A stretch of 64,000 nt of DNA from Combretum micranthum (lineage: Eukaryota; Streptophyta; Magnoliopsida; Myrtales; Combretaceae): assembly GCA_024138025.1 (NCBI GenBank), contig JAMXBD010000058.1, positions 248,001 through 312,000 of the forward strand. The letters run 5' to 3'. Shown piece after piece: positions 24,248 through 35,010 of this stretch (position 1 is the first letter of the stretch; the number at the start of each line of letters is the position of its first letter). The position numbers were made by a program, and so were the translations under genes. The notes beneath the pieces were generated by a model, which did no database searches, had not been told where the DNA came from, and saw only the letters and a list, made by a program, of their open reading frames with translations.

Positions 24248-26285
24248 TAGACAAAAGCAATACCCGGGATGAGTATTTCGTAGAAATTCTACTTAAACTT
24301 TCTAATTCTATTTCACTATATTCGTCAAAATCGCATAGAACAAAATTCCAATTTAAAATGGCCATAACTTGCTCATTTTTAACTCGAAATTTCACATATA
24401 ATATACTGTTTTTTACCTATTCGAAAAGATCTATCCATTTCTAAGGTTATCTTTGTCATATAAGGTCATTTGGGTTCCGAAACCGTAGGGTACATATTCA
24501 AAACGAGTTTTTCTAGATTTTGCGAAACAATTTTTCAACTCAACTTCATTCAAAAATCCTTTAATATAGATAATATATATATATATATATATATGATTGA
24601 TAAATCCCTTTAGTATATAGATAAGCTCACTTTATATGCAAAAATTCTAATGGTAGTGTCTTAACAATTTATTTCATAAAACAATATTAATTTTGAAGTG
24701 TTAAGATTTAACTTGACAAATTCCCTTTTCAAGTATTTTGAAGAAACTTGATATTTTTCTAGGTTATTATAAATGAGTATATTCTTATTTTATTTTCCTC
24801 ATTCCTTTTTCCAAAACAAGTAAATTTTTCTTTAACTTCGGTCTTTTATAATTTCTACTTCTAGTGATAAAAGGTTAAAGTTATCAAAAGTCTATTAAGT
24901 TGTTAATAAATTATTTATAAATTTGCACTTAGAATGGTTTTAGAAAATGAGTCTTTTCTTTTTATATTTCTTGTTTAAAATATAAGTTCTTGTTTTCATG
25001 GTCTTTTATTTCCTCTACAAATTTTATTTGAAAAGAATTCTCTTTATTGGTAAAAACCTTTGTCTTTTATCTTATCATATTTGTATTCTTTGAAAATAAG
25101 TTCCTTTGTTAGAAACTTGAAAATCATCATTTTCCTAAGCGAGTTTATAATTTTATACGTTGATTTTTATCATAACTTTGAAAATCAGTTTGCTTCTTGC
25201 TTTTGTTATGGAGTTCAAAAGAGTTTAAATCTTAAGTTTTTTGTGAAACTTTGAATACTAACAAATTATTTTACTAAAACTTAGGTGACCATATTATAAA
25301 AAGAAAGTATTTATTTCTTATATTTCATTGGTAAAGCTATCTTTGTTTATTTGTGAAAACTTTAGAAAACTTGTATTACTTCCATTTCTATTTTGTTGAT
25401 AATAACTCCATTACTTAATGACAAGTAACATAATAGAAAATTTAGTTTTAAGTTCCTTTAATAAAGAGAAATTCTACTTTTAATTTAGTTGAGACAATAT
25501 CATTATGTAGATGCAAGTATTATGAGCATGTAAAATAATAAGAATATGAGAAAATACTAAAAATAAATAATAATAAGCAAGATAATAAAAATATCAAGTA
25601 TTGGGAACCTTAACTTCATCAAGGTATCCTGGTCAAGTATTGGGAGCCTTAGCTTCATCAAGGCATCCCAGGACTAAAAATAGACTAACCAAAAGGATAA
25701 AGAAAATAAAGAATAGATTGTTTTGATTTGATATGGACAAGTCTAAGACTAGAAGGACTAGTCTTAAAAATAACATGAAATAAATAAATTACAAGACATG
25801 AAATTAAATAAATAACAAGTGAGCTTACATGCTCAAAAGATTATATATAAAAACATATATATATTTAGTTAGATATGAATAAGAAGTTAACATAATAATA
25901 ACAATGATAATAACGAATAATAACAACATATATAATATCAAGATAATAAAATAGGATTTCATGTACATGAACATGTTGTTGTTTTTACTACTCATGTGAT
26001 TTTCAAAACAACACCATAGTCATATTAAGTTACATGACATGGATAAACAAAATGATTGGAAGAAATTTTACCTAAAGTGTTTATGTGATATGAAGATGGT
26101 AGTGCATGTATGGTTATGTGGTTATTGAGAAATGGTAGTGGATTGTGTATAGAGAGAAATTTTGTGAGTATTTGATGAAAGAGAGTTTTGGTAGAGGAAA
26201 ACTTTGTGGAGAGTGTTTGTGTAAAGGATTTGAGAGAGTTTTGGTAGTAGAATGAGTTGTGTGAAAGAATGAAGGAGAAATGTGG

Positions 26286-26293
26286 TATTTATA
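26286..26293 (-). promoter_or_regulatory. TATA box of LL5
   Basis: Minus-strand TATAAATA with the complementary CT-rich leader on its downstream side. Confidence 0.75.
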
Positions 26294-28008
26294 GAATTTT
26301 GGAGTGAAAAATAGATATAATTAAATTAATTGAAAAAGAAAATAATTAGAAAAGGGAGGAGAGAGAGGGGTGGACAGCAATGGGAAGAAGGAGAGAGAAA
26401 ATTGATTAAAAAATTAATTTTAAAAGAAAAGTATAAGAGAAGTTTAGTAATATGTGGTGTACAATTTTTATGGGAAAAGAAAATTGTAAGAAATAGGTAT
26501 GTAGGTGTAAGAATCGGTAGTAAAAAAAAAGTAGAGATAGAGGAATAGTAATGAATAGTAGAAAAGTACTACAAATAGTAAACTAGACAATTAAAATACC
26601 AATAGTAATAAAAATACTCGTATAAATGCGATAAATGTAATTTTTAATTACCGAAAAATTCTAAAACTGATATTTTTGAAAACCTTATATTTTTACGAGT
26701 CTATTGGTATTAACAGAATATTTTTTCCTTTTCGTGTACTAGGGCACGGTTTTCTAAAACTGATCCCATTCGAATTTGAAGGACACTAAAATTTTTTGCT
26801 AAACTAATATTTTTAAGCTTTTCTATATTATTATGAACTATTATCAACAATTATTTCCATTTCATTTTTAGGGTTTAAGAGCACGGGATTACCGGATCTC
26901 AAACACTAGGGTTTGTTGTAAGCTTTGTTGACTTTTAAAGTTCTGGTTTGACTTCCGGTTTTTGTTGAGTTATACGTAAGATCATAAAATTTTTGAGTTT
27001 TGCTCGTATTATATTTTTAGTTTGACGTCTATGGTTTATCTCATTTTATTTGTGATTAATTAATACTTTTCAATTCTTAGGATCATCTAACTGAGTGTAA
27101 GGTTAAGAGTCGACTCAGTTTGACTTTTGATGAATTTTGAAACTTTTGATTTTAAAATTCACCGAAGGATTTAAGATCTTAGTATTTTGTTGTCGAGCGT
27201 TATTTGGATATATTGTCTTGATTTGTGTGTTAGGAATCGAAATAGATGATTTGATTGGTATACAGATGTCAAATTAATCAATAGTTGAATTTTCTATTTT
27301 TTTTTAGGGTTCTCTTTTTCTCAAGATTAAGAATTCTTATGTTTGACCTTATTTAGAATTTGGTTTTAACTTGGGTCGATTTTCGAGGTTTCGATTTTGG
27401 TGTTAGACTTCTAGGATTATTTTCTAAGAATTATGAAAATTTCAGGGGTTTACAGAAACAGTAACCCCTGGGACAAGAGAAAAAAACAAAACAAGTATAC
27501 ATTAATTATTGATTTCCCTTATTTTTATGTTATCCATTGAGACTTTATTAGTTAATAATATAATTACTAATATAATTTTATGAAGACTTGATCATCAAAT
27601 GAAAGAAACTTAGGAGGGGAATAATTTCTCTTTTCCTCGTTTTTTTTTTTTTCCTTTTAATGTTTTTTAACCAACATCATCAATTTAGTCAATACAAATT
27701 ATGTAATAAGGAGCCTTTATATTTATGAATCACGCTATGTCTAGGGTTTCAACATCCTTCTATTTATATTTTCTTAAAATATAATTATATGATTATATTA
27801 TAAGTTACATATATTTATAAATACGAATTGGTTAGTCGAAACCATCGGTTTCTTCTCTCTATAAATCAAAACCAAAATTGAAAACTAAAAAAATTAAAAA
27901 TACTAATCCTAAATCGAAACTGATGAATCGGTTAACCGATTTTTTCATATTGATTTTTTGGTTTCAGTTTGGTTATTCTAAACATTCAATTTTTTTTTCA
28001 CACCCTTA

Positions 28009-28681
28009 AGGAAGGGGGCAAAAGAGAGAAAATTTGAGAGAGAAACGAGAGAATTTAAGTAATGTGAGAAAGATGTAAAGTGTGAAAAAATTAGCGAAGC
28101 ATTGAATATTTATAGAGGAAAAATGAGAGGATTAAAGTATGAAAAATAAATGAAAAAGAAAATGAAAATAGATAGAGGGGGCATGGCTGGCATGGAGAAG
28201 AGTGAAGGGAGAGGGAGAGAGAGAGAGAGAAAAGCAAAGAAAAGATTAAGAAAAGTGACGTAAAGTAAGATAGATTTGATGTAGTGTAAGAATAACTTAA
28301 GGTGTTGTAAGAGTAGGTTTGTAAGAATAAGGAAAAGTTATTGACATGCATAATAGTGAATAGTAATTGAAACGACAACTTGTTTGCTGGTGGGAGAAAC
28401 ATACACGTATAAGTTCTATAATTGACCTTTTTATGAGCCCACACAAGTTTATTTGATATTATAAAGGTAGTTTAATATTGCTTTACTATTAATTGTTTGT
28501 TGGATTATTTTGCCTTGTTTTACTTATCAATGATTGGATATAATAACCATTGTTGGGAAGGTCCAGAAAGGTTAGGGTTTTGGAAACTCTTGTAGTTTTA
28601 GGGTATAAACTTTATATTTGACTTATATTTAGGGTTTTCACCATTTAACTAATTTATCTAATATTATAAAGTCTTAGAATC
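28009..28681 (-). repeat. older LL fragment, right part, plus unassigned sequence
   Basis: Purine-rich leader complement (28010-28240), minus-strand TATAAATA at 28107-28114, and GTGAATAGTAATTG (about 28361), all in the order seen upstream of LL heads. From about 28450 to 28681 nothing recognisable remains and no TGTAAACCCC end is seen. The open frame at 28091-28444 spans the promoter, is Ser/Leu/Phe-rich and is not a credible gene. Confidence 0.5.
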
Positions 28682-30723
28682 TGTAACGCCCTAAATTAAA
28701 AGCATTACAATCCACCACGTGTCCTTCTCTTCATAAGAGCACGCCCAGGATATAAAATGGTAATGTACAAGTTATACCAAAGATAATCACCAAAACTCAC
28801 ATATGTTTACTTTAAAACATCACATAAAATAATCTTTCTGGAAGACATAAACTATTAAAAAAATCCTAAATAGCATATCATCAGACTAAATAAAAACTAA
28901 TAAACTAGTCTCATAAAGTCTTCAATAACTGATAACACTCAAAAACTTCATAAAGATCTTCAATATCTCTTTCCTATATCCAATGTCTAAGGTCTACTGG
29001 TCCTCAGCTGGATAGTCAAGTCTACTATTGTCATCCCCATGATCAACATATAAATCATACCTAGATAAGTCATAAACAATAGCATCATCATCAGTACCTG
29101 AAAAATAAAAAGGTGAGCGAAAACACCCAATATGCCATACCACAAACGAATATGCATGAACATACAATATACAAATATCACATACAATCTTAAAACTAAT
29201 GCAGTAAACATAGGTTATTATCTTTGATTAGTCAGACAAACAGCACAATTCAGAACCATACGCATATAATCCTAAACCCAGAGTAACTCATGACCCCAAT
29301 AAACAAGCCTTTCTATAAAATACCTTATATAAATCTATTGATGTTGGGTACTTCCTACACATTGTTGCGTACCACAATTAACCTGACACGACTCCTAATC
29401 TACCAGAATCATCTCTATGCACGAGTTCACTCAGATACCCTCACACATAGATCATCAGAGCGCCTTGTTAGTATCATACTCTATGTGGTGTTTACCAACC
29501 AAAGCCAAACACAAGTCGCACACTTTCAATTATATGCTAGATAAGTTTTAATCAATTTATTTTATAAACCTATAAGGACAAACAGCAAACAAGGTAAGGT
29601 CATATCTGAATTAGCTCTTTCACAAAACTCTAATATCAACAAATCCTCTTAAAAGATTATAAACTCTAATTTCACAAGAAACCTAATCATCAACATATAT
29701 CATGTCGAAATTCAATTTCATATTCATAATTAAACCCTAACCCTAAAATCCACAATTTAACACATAAGATTTATAACATTAAATCTACACACTGTCTTCT
29801 CAAATCACAAAACAACGTAACCCTAAAACATAGATTTCTCCAAAACTCCTCAAAACCTTAAAATCCTCAATCAATAATACGTCAACTATTAGAAAAGTTC
29901 TCATCTTTAAAATAACAAAGATTGAACCAATTCATACTTACCTAAAGCTTTGAATCTCACACCTTCTTGACTATAGAATCAAATCACTAATCACAACTTA
30001 GGGTTTTGATCTCCAATGAAATCATCTCCACTAACTTGACTCCTCAAATCAAAGAAACAACCTTTACTAGAGAGGTCATAACAAAAGATTAATGAAAAGA
30101 CTAGAAAGGAACACACTTACCTAGGGTTTACGCTCAGGAGAATATGTGAAGCATGAACAAAGAACCTAGGGTAATATATAGGAATTGGAAAACCCTAGCA
30201 CATAAAGAAAAGATGTTATTTTTGTCAGATATAAGCTGGAAAAAAAGATGGCGGCTCAAAGGGCGACTTAACACCAAGAGATGAAAACTTACATCATAGG
30301 TCGATGCTAAGCTAGCGGCTTAAAATACTTATGTCGGTGGCCTTTAACTTTTCACCGGTGGTCTTAAACCTGCATATGCTGCCTCAACAAAAGTTACATC
30401 TCAACGTCGGACTTACGCTGATGACCCATGATCCAAGGCCAACAGCCTGGATCCAGCTTTCATCTTCTGTTTCCACTCCTTCATGAACAACCTTCTCAGG
30501 TTCACTTTCAACTATTACAAGACAAAAATTACCCTCTTAAACAACAATATATTACATTACTACCCTTCACTATGATTTATTTATTTGTATATTACAGAAT
30601 CTATCTAATTAAGTTTAGGTTTCATAGAATTTAGTGTCAACTTAGGTTGACTTTAAGGTTCTAGTTCCGATATCAAATCTAAGATTTGCTTTTATGGTTA
30701 TTGTAAAATCTAAGGGGTTTACA
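28682..30723 (-). repeat. solo LTR of the chromodomain Ty3 family, 2042 bp
   Basis: Plus-strand TGTAACGCCCTAAATTAAAA to GGGGTTTACA. It matches the 3' LTR at 45104-47589 in several blocks: the CGCCCTAA start, CACGTGTCC (compare CGTATCCTC), TCATCCCC near 29030, GATCATCAGAGCGCC near 29450 (compare 45889), a minus-strand TATATA at 30175 and the GC-rich promoter array at 30241-30425. No coding sequence. Flanks GAATC and TTAAG do not match, so the TSD has decayed or one edge is rearranged. Confidence 0.8.
30241..30425 (-). promoter_or_regulatory. GC-rich repeated motif array upstream of the LTR TATA box
   Basis: Within very A/T-rich sequence there is a cluster of GGCGGCTC, GGGCGACTT, GTCGATGC, GCTAGCGGC, GTCGGTGGCC, CACCGGTGGTC, ATGCTGCC and AACGTCGGAC. 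On the minus strand the cluster lies just upstream of the TATATATTA at about 30175. The paired LTR at 45104-47589 has the same arrangement. Possible activator-binding sites. Confidence 0.45.
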
Positions 30724-30833
30724 TTAAGTATGTTTGAAATTTATCATCGGGATACCCTTCTAAGATATCAATAGGAATCAGAACATTGATAGCTGGTAAT
30801 TTGATTTTGCTACTTGCTCTAAATCAATAAGAT
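30724..30833. other. unassigned sequence between two LTRs
   Basis: About 110 bp of A/T-rich DNA between the solo LTR and LL6. Nothing recognised; the last five bases AAGAT are the expected left target duplication of LL6. Confidence 0.4.
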
Positions 30834-33800
30834 TGTAAACCCCTCAATTTCTAGGGTAAAGTCGAATTAAACCTTAACCTTCATCAAACCTGAGTTTCAA
30901 AAGTCAACTAAGATCAAGACAATCTATAGTTTCAACTCTGACAATCCCACACTCGAAACGTGAAAATAATAGAAATAAGTTTGTCACGCCCCAAAGGGTA
31001 CCCTAAACGTGGCAGTCCGCCGTACACAATATTAAAGCCTAAGAATGACCACCTCAGTCACGCGAAGGCTTCCATACTATGTACAAGGCGTCTAACACAT
31101 AAAGGAGACACATCGGAATGATACATTTTATGTTGATACAATTGAGTAACAATGTAAAGGAAATACAAAACACTATACTTCAAAATATAATTCATCAACT
31201 TCAATTACATTCTTCCCAAGACTTCACTACATAAACTATTACAAAACAAATCATAAAACTAGCTGATAACTTCAAACATTCGTATTCTTCGCCGAAATCC
31301 CAGAGTCATTCCCGGCTCCCACCAATTCGGTCCCCACTTTGCATTCTTGAAATAACCTACTCATTTAAACAACTATTGGGGTATAAGCTACACTAGCTTA
31401 GTGAGAATTTCCTTAGTTCCGTACCATAACAAACAAGTTAAAATAAGTCATATGCTATGGATGAACAAACACATGAGCAAACAATTATGTATGGGTTTCC
31501 GGAACCCACACATAGAACGGATTTACGCCCTCCGTATCTTAGGTTAGGAATGGTATTGAGTCTACACGACCGCATCTAGTCCCCAAGCCCTCGGCTCTTA
31601 GCACTCGACTCGGCTAGGCTCATCCAAGAATGCATCCACATGCGCCTTAGTACCCCTGAATGAGCTCTGGCACCGGGCTCGTTATCCAAACGAGGCAACC
31701 ACGGACCGTATCGATCGACCTGCATAGGAGTAGCATGCTACCAATGCAATATGTTCGATGCTGTGCATGACCAATTTAATATTTGCTTAGGTCAACAACA
31801 TTTATACATTCTTTAGAGTGACCAACCAATATCACACATATAATAGAAATAATATGAACGGTACAGTTATCCAATCAAATCGTGGTTTTGATATGCTTTA
31901 GCATTCTTTGGCATACATTCATCACAGTCTCATCATATATCCCATCCCCATTCATATCGATTTTTATCTTGTTCCTATAGTTCTAATGCAACTAACTACA
32001 AGCACAATCAAGGTAACAAAACAAGGAGAAAACTCACTCGGCCATTGGATCACCGGTCTTCTAGTAATAATAATTCGATGGTAGGGAATCGTCGATCTCG
32101 GGATCTCCTAAAAAGGAAGAAATACTCTAATAAGTATTTCATCACTTAACTAATCCAAACTATCTCATTCAAACTATCAAATTCGCAATTCGCGTCCTAC
32201 GCGGGAATTCCAACTTAAAACGGCCATAACTTGGTCATTTTAACTCGGAATCTCGCAAATTATATATCGATTTCTATCTACTTCGAAAGATCTATCTATT
32301 TCTAATATTATTTTAAAGTTTTGAAAACTTTGAAGCTTCGAAAAGTTCGGATCAGATTAGGGCAGCAACAATTTTCAACTTCCGAAAAGTAGTTTTGTAA
32401 ATATTTGTAACATTCCTACTATATAGATTGGCTATACATGCAATATGAATGATTTCCTAACATGAATGACATGAGATGAGCTTAATGTATGCATGATCTT
32501 GATGATTTTTGCTAAAAAGAAATTTTATAACTTTTTATCTTGCAAGACCATAATAACAACTACTTATGAAAAATCTAGTTTTCTAATCTTTGATCATTTT
32601 CATTTGTTTTGGATTTATTACTTAAGAAAATATAATTATTTTTGTCAAAATTGAGTCTTCATTATATATATCACTTATGACCTTCATTTCTACATAAAAA
32701 TTTCCATTTTACACTTTGTAAACATGTTTTCACATATGATTTACTCAAAAATCCGAATTTTAGAAAATTCACTTTTTGAATGATTACTTTGGGAAAAACT
32801 TGTTTAATGCATTAAAATTTAAGACTTCACTATATTTATTGTCTAAGGACTTCATTTAACACATAAAACTTGCAATTTGAGCTCATATACTAAGTGATTA
32901 CATATACATCATCTCAAATTACGAATTTGACAATTTGATCACTGACTCAAATTTTTCCATTTTAATTCCATTACTTGTTTTACACATTACTCATGCCTAA
33001 ACTCATTTTAACTTGTAAAAATCATTACTTAATGATACCTATTACCTATATACTTCATTTTTCACATAAAAACATGAGTTTTGGAGTTGATAAATAGGTT
33101 TTAAAAATTGGTCTTGGTTGGGATCCGAATTTACAAAATTCATTTTTGGTTATATCTTTTGATAAAATCTATCTAAACTCATGAAAATCCATTCCTTACA
33201 TATCCTATCCTAAGAGCCTTTCATTTCTTAAATAAAAACTTCATTTTTGAGTTGGAAAACATGTTTTTAAAATAGGCCTTGGACAAAATCCGAAAATAGA
33301 ATTTTTATTTTGAAAATAACTTTTGGAAATCACTTTTGATTCTTGTAAAAAGAAGTCTTGATGATATACATATATTAAGCCTTCATTTTCTTAAATAAAA
33401 ATTACATTTTGACACTTGGAAAGTGGTTTTTAAATGGGGGTCTTACCAAAATACGAATTTCACAATTTTGTTGGAGTTTATAACTAAGATCTATACTTAA
33501 TATGATCATAAACATAAAACAAATGCATGGTAATTGATAGGTTCAAAAGACCAAGTTTTAAATTTATAAATTTTCTAAATCGTCTTCTTTTCAACTATGG
33601 TCTTACAGGGCAAGCGCACCCATCAGATGTAGCATAGAGAAATGATCTAGGTCGTATTCCTAGGGAACGTTGATGAGTACTTCTACTCACTCTTTTCCTA
33701 TTATCAAGCCGAAAAAAATCAGAATTGGTTTTATATACATAGAAACTAAACTAAGTCTAATATTCACAGATTTCGCAGCAAGCATACAAAAGGATAAATC

Positions 33801-34531
33801 AATTTACAAGGTTGCTTGGGTCATGCTTCACCTAAGATCTATTCATATAACTCAAGAATTTTCTCAAAAAGTTGTATTGATTATTGAACCATCGGATTCA
33901 CTAAATTATGCTAATGCTTCTCTCAAAGTCAAAAGCACCTAAACTTAAGCCAAACTGCCGGAATGTCTTCCTGACTATTAGCAACTTAAATTTGTATAAA
34001 GAACAAAAATCTTCATTTTAAAACCAAAGTGATGAATTCAAAATGAGTGACAGAAGATTTCACCATCCCTATCTCTAGGTGATTATGAGCAATCTCATCA
34101 ATAGCTTTAGATCTATTCATTAAATCAACCTTTCGGTGTATTTTTAACAAAATTCAAACATAAATCCAATGGGATGCACCATCCAATTAGACTCATTCTT
34201 TAGACACAAGCTGTTGAATACAATAAAATCAATACGTTTTGAAATTAAGAACAAAGGAATCACATAAAATCAATCAAGGATCCACAATACCCAAGTAATA
34301 TTAAACTACTCCTCCATAGATAAAACAATATAAATCAATAACAAGGAGAAATAGAAAGGATCCAAAATTATATTAGCAATACAAACGATGTTCCTTGATA
34401 AATTGAAACACTCAAGCACAAATGCTTCTGCGAAAATACATAAAATTATTTTTTTTTCTGTGTCTCTCTTTTTCTTGTTCTTCTCTCCTTTTTGATTCTT
34501 CCCTCTATCTTCAATTTATAATGATCTTTGC

Positions 34532-34694
34532 ATAAATGGAATTAACTACTCATTCATGGAGGAAATGGGAAGTTACGGGAGTTATGGGTCCTTTTGGCTT
34601 TCCAAAGTAGCACATAAATGGAATTGAATGCTCATCATGGAGGAAATGGGAAGTTACGGGAGTTACGGGTCTTTTGGCTTTTCAAAGTAACACC
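34532..34694. repeat. tandem duplication, about 82-bp unit
   Basis: ATAAATGGAATT...GGAGGAAATGGGAAGTTACG...TTTGGCTT..CAAAGTA occurs twice, starting at 34532 and 34614, with a few differences. Confidence 0.85.
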
Positions 34695-34788
34695 CCTTTA
34701 ATGTCCAATAGACGTTTCTTTAATAAATAGGGGGTTACTATTCATTAAAAAAGTCGTTTCTCGTAAAGTAACGGGCTGTCAAATCGAC

Positions 34789-35010
34789 AGGTTTGGGGAC
34801 AGGTCATGTCACTTGAATGTCTGGCTGTTTTCTTCATTATGGAAATCGACATGACTAGGGACATGGCTTGTCCCAGAAATGTCCCTTGCTGTGCACTTTT
34901 TTCTTTACTGACATGACTTGGGACATGGCTTGTCCCAGAAATGTCCCTTGCAAAGTTGAATTTCCAGGTTGACATGGTTTGGGACAGGTCATGTCTCATA
35001 AATGTCTTCC
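34789..35010. repeat. four tandem 61-62-bp units, each with an inverted repeat
   Basis: Units start at 34789, 34850, 34912 and 34973. The two central ones contain a perfect GGGACA-tggct-TGTCCC inverted repeat followed by AGAAATGTCCCTTGC; the outer two are diverged (GGGGACAGGTCATGTC). Confidence 0.8.

Larger units (their letters stand above)
23046..27454 (-). repeat. LL5: minus-strand solo LTR, 4409 bp, TSD GAAAC
   Basis: Plus-strand text starts TGTCATGCCCCAAGGGATAC and ends CAGGGGTTTACA. GAAAC flanks both ends (23041-23045, 27455-27459). Reading the minus strand: head 27454-26600, TATA box 26286-26293, donor-like TTTAG|GTAAAATT near 26080, hairpin run 25830-25600 with GCCTT/AAGGC and ACCTT/AAGGT pairs, exon-like block at 24247-24200, twin hairpins about 23665-23620. 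(AT)n at 24572-24594. No genes. Confidence 0.94.
22430..28008. mobile_element. non-autonomous hAT-like element, about 1.17 kb, split by LL5
   Basis: Left end TAGGGGTATTCACGG (22430) and right end ...GTGTGAAAA-type read inversely (CACACCCTTA ending 28008), giving short matching ends TARGGGTRT. Flanks AGGAACGG (22422-22429) and AGGAAGGG (28009-28016) match at 7 of 8 bases, the 8-bp duplication expected of hAT elements. Just inside both ends are GGTTAACCG motifs (about 22449 and 27937). No transposase frame. LL5 is inserted in its middle (23046-27454). Confidence 0.7.

Noticed and set aside
28091..28444. 117-codon minus-strand frame
   Set aside because: Lies over an LTR promoter and its CT-rich leader; low complexity Ser/Leu/Phe/Tyr composition.
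34789..35010. CRISPR-like array (repeat plus palindrome)
   Set aside because: Units are directly adjacent with no unique spacers, in a plant LTR.
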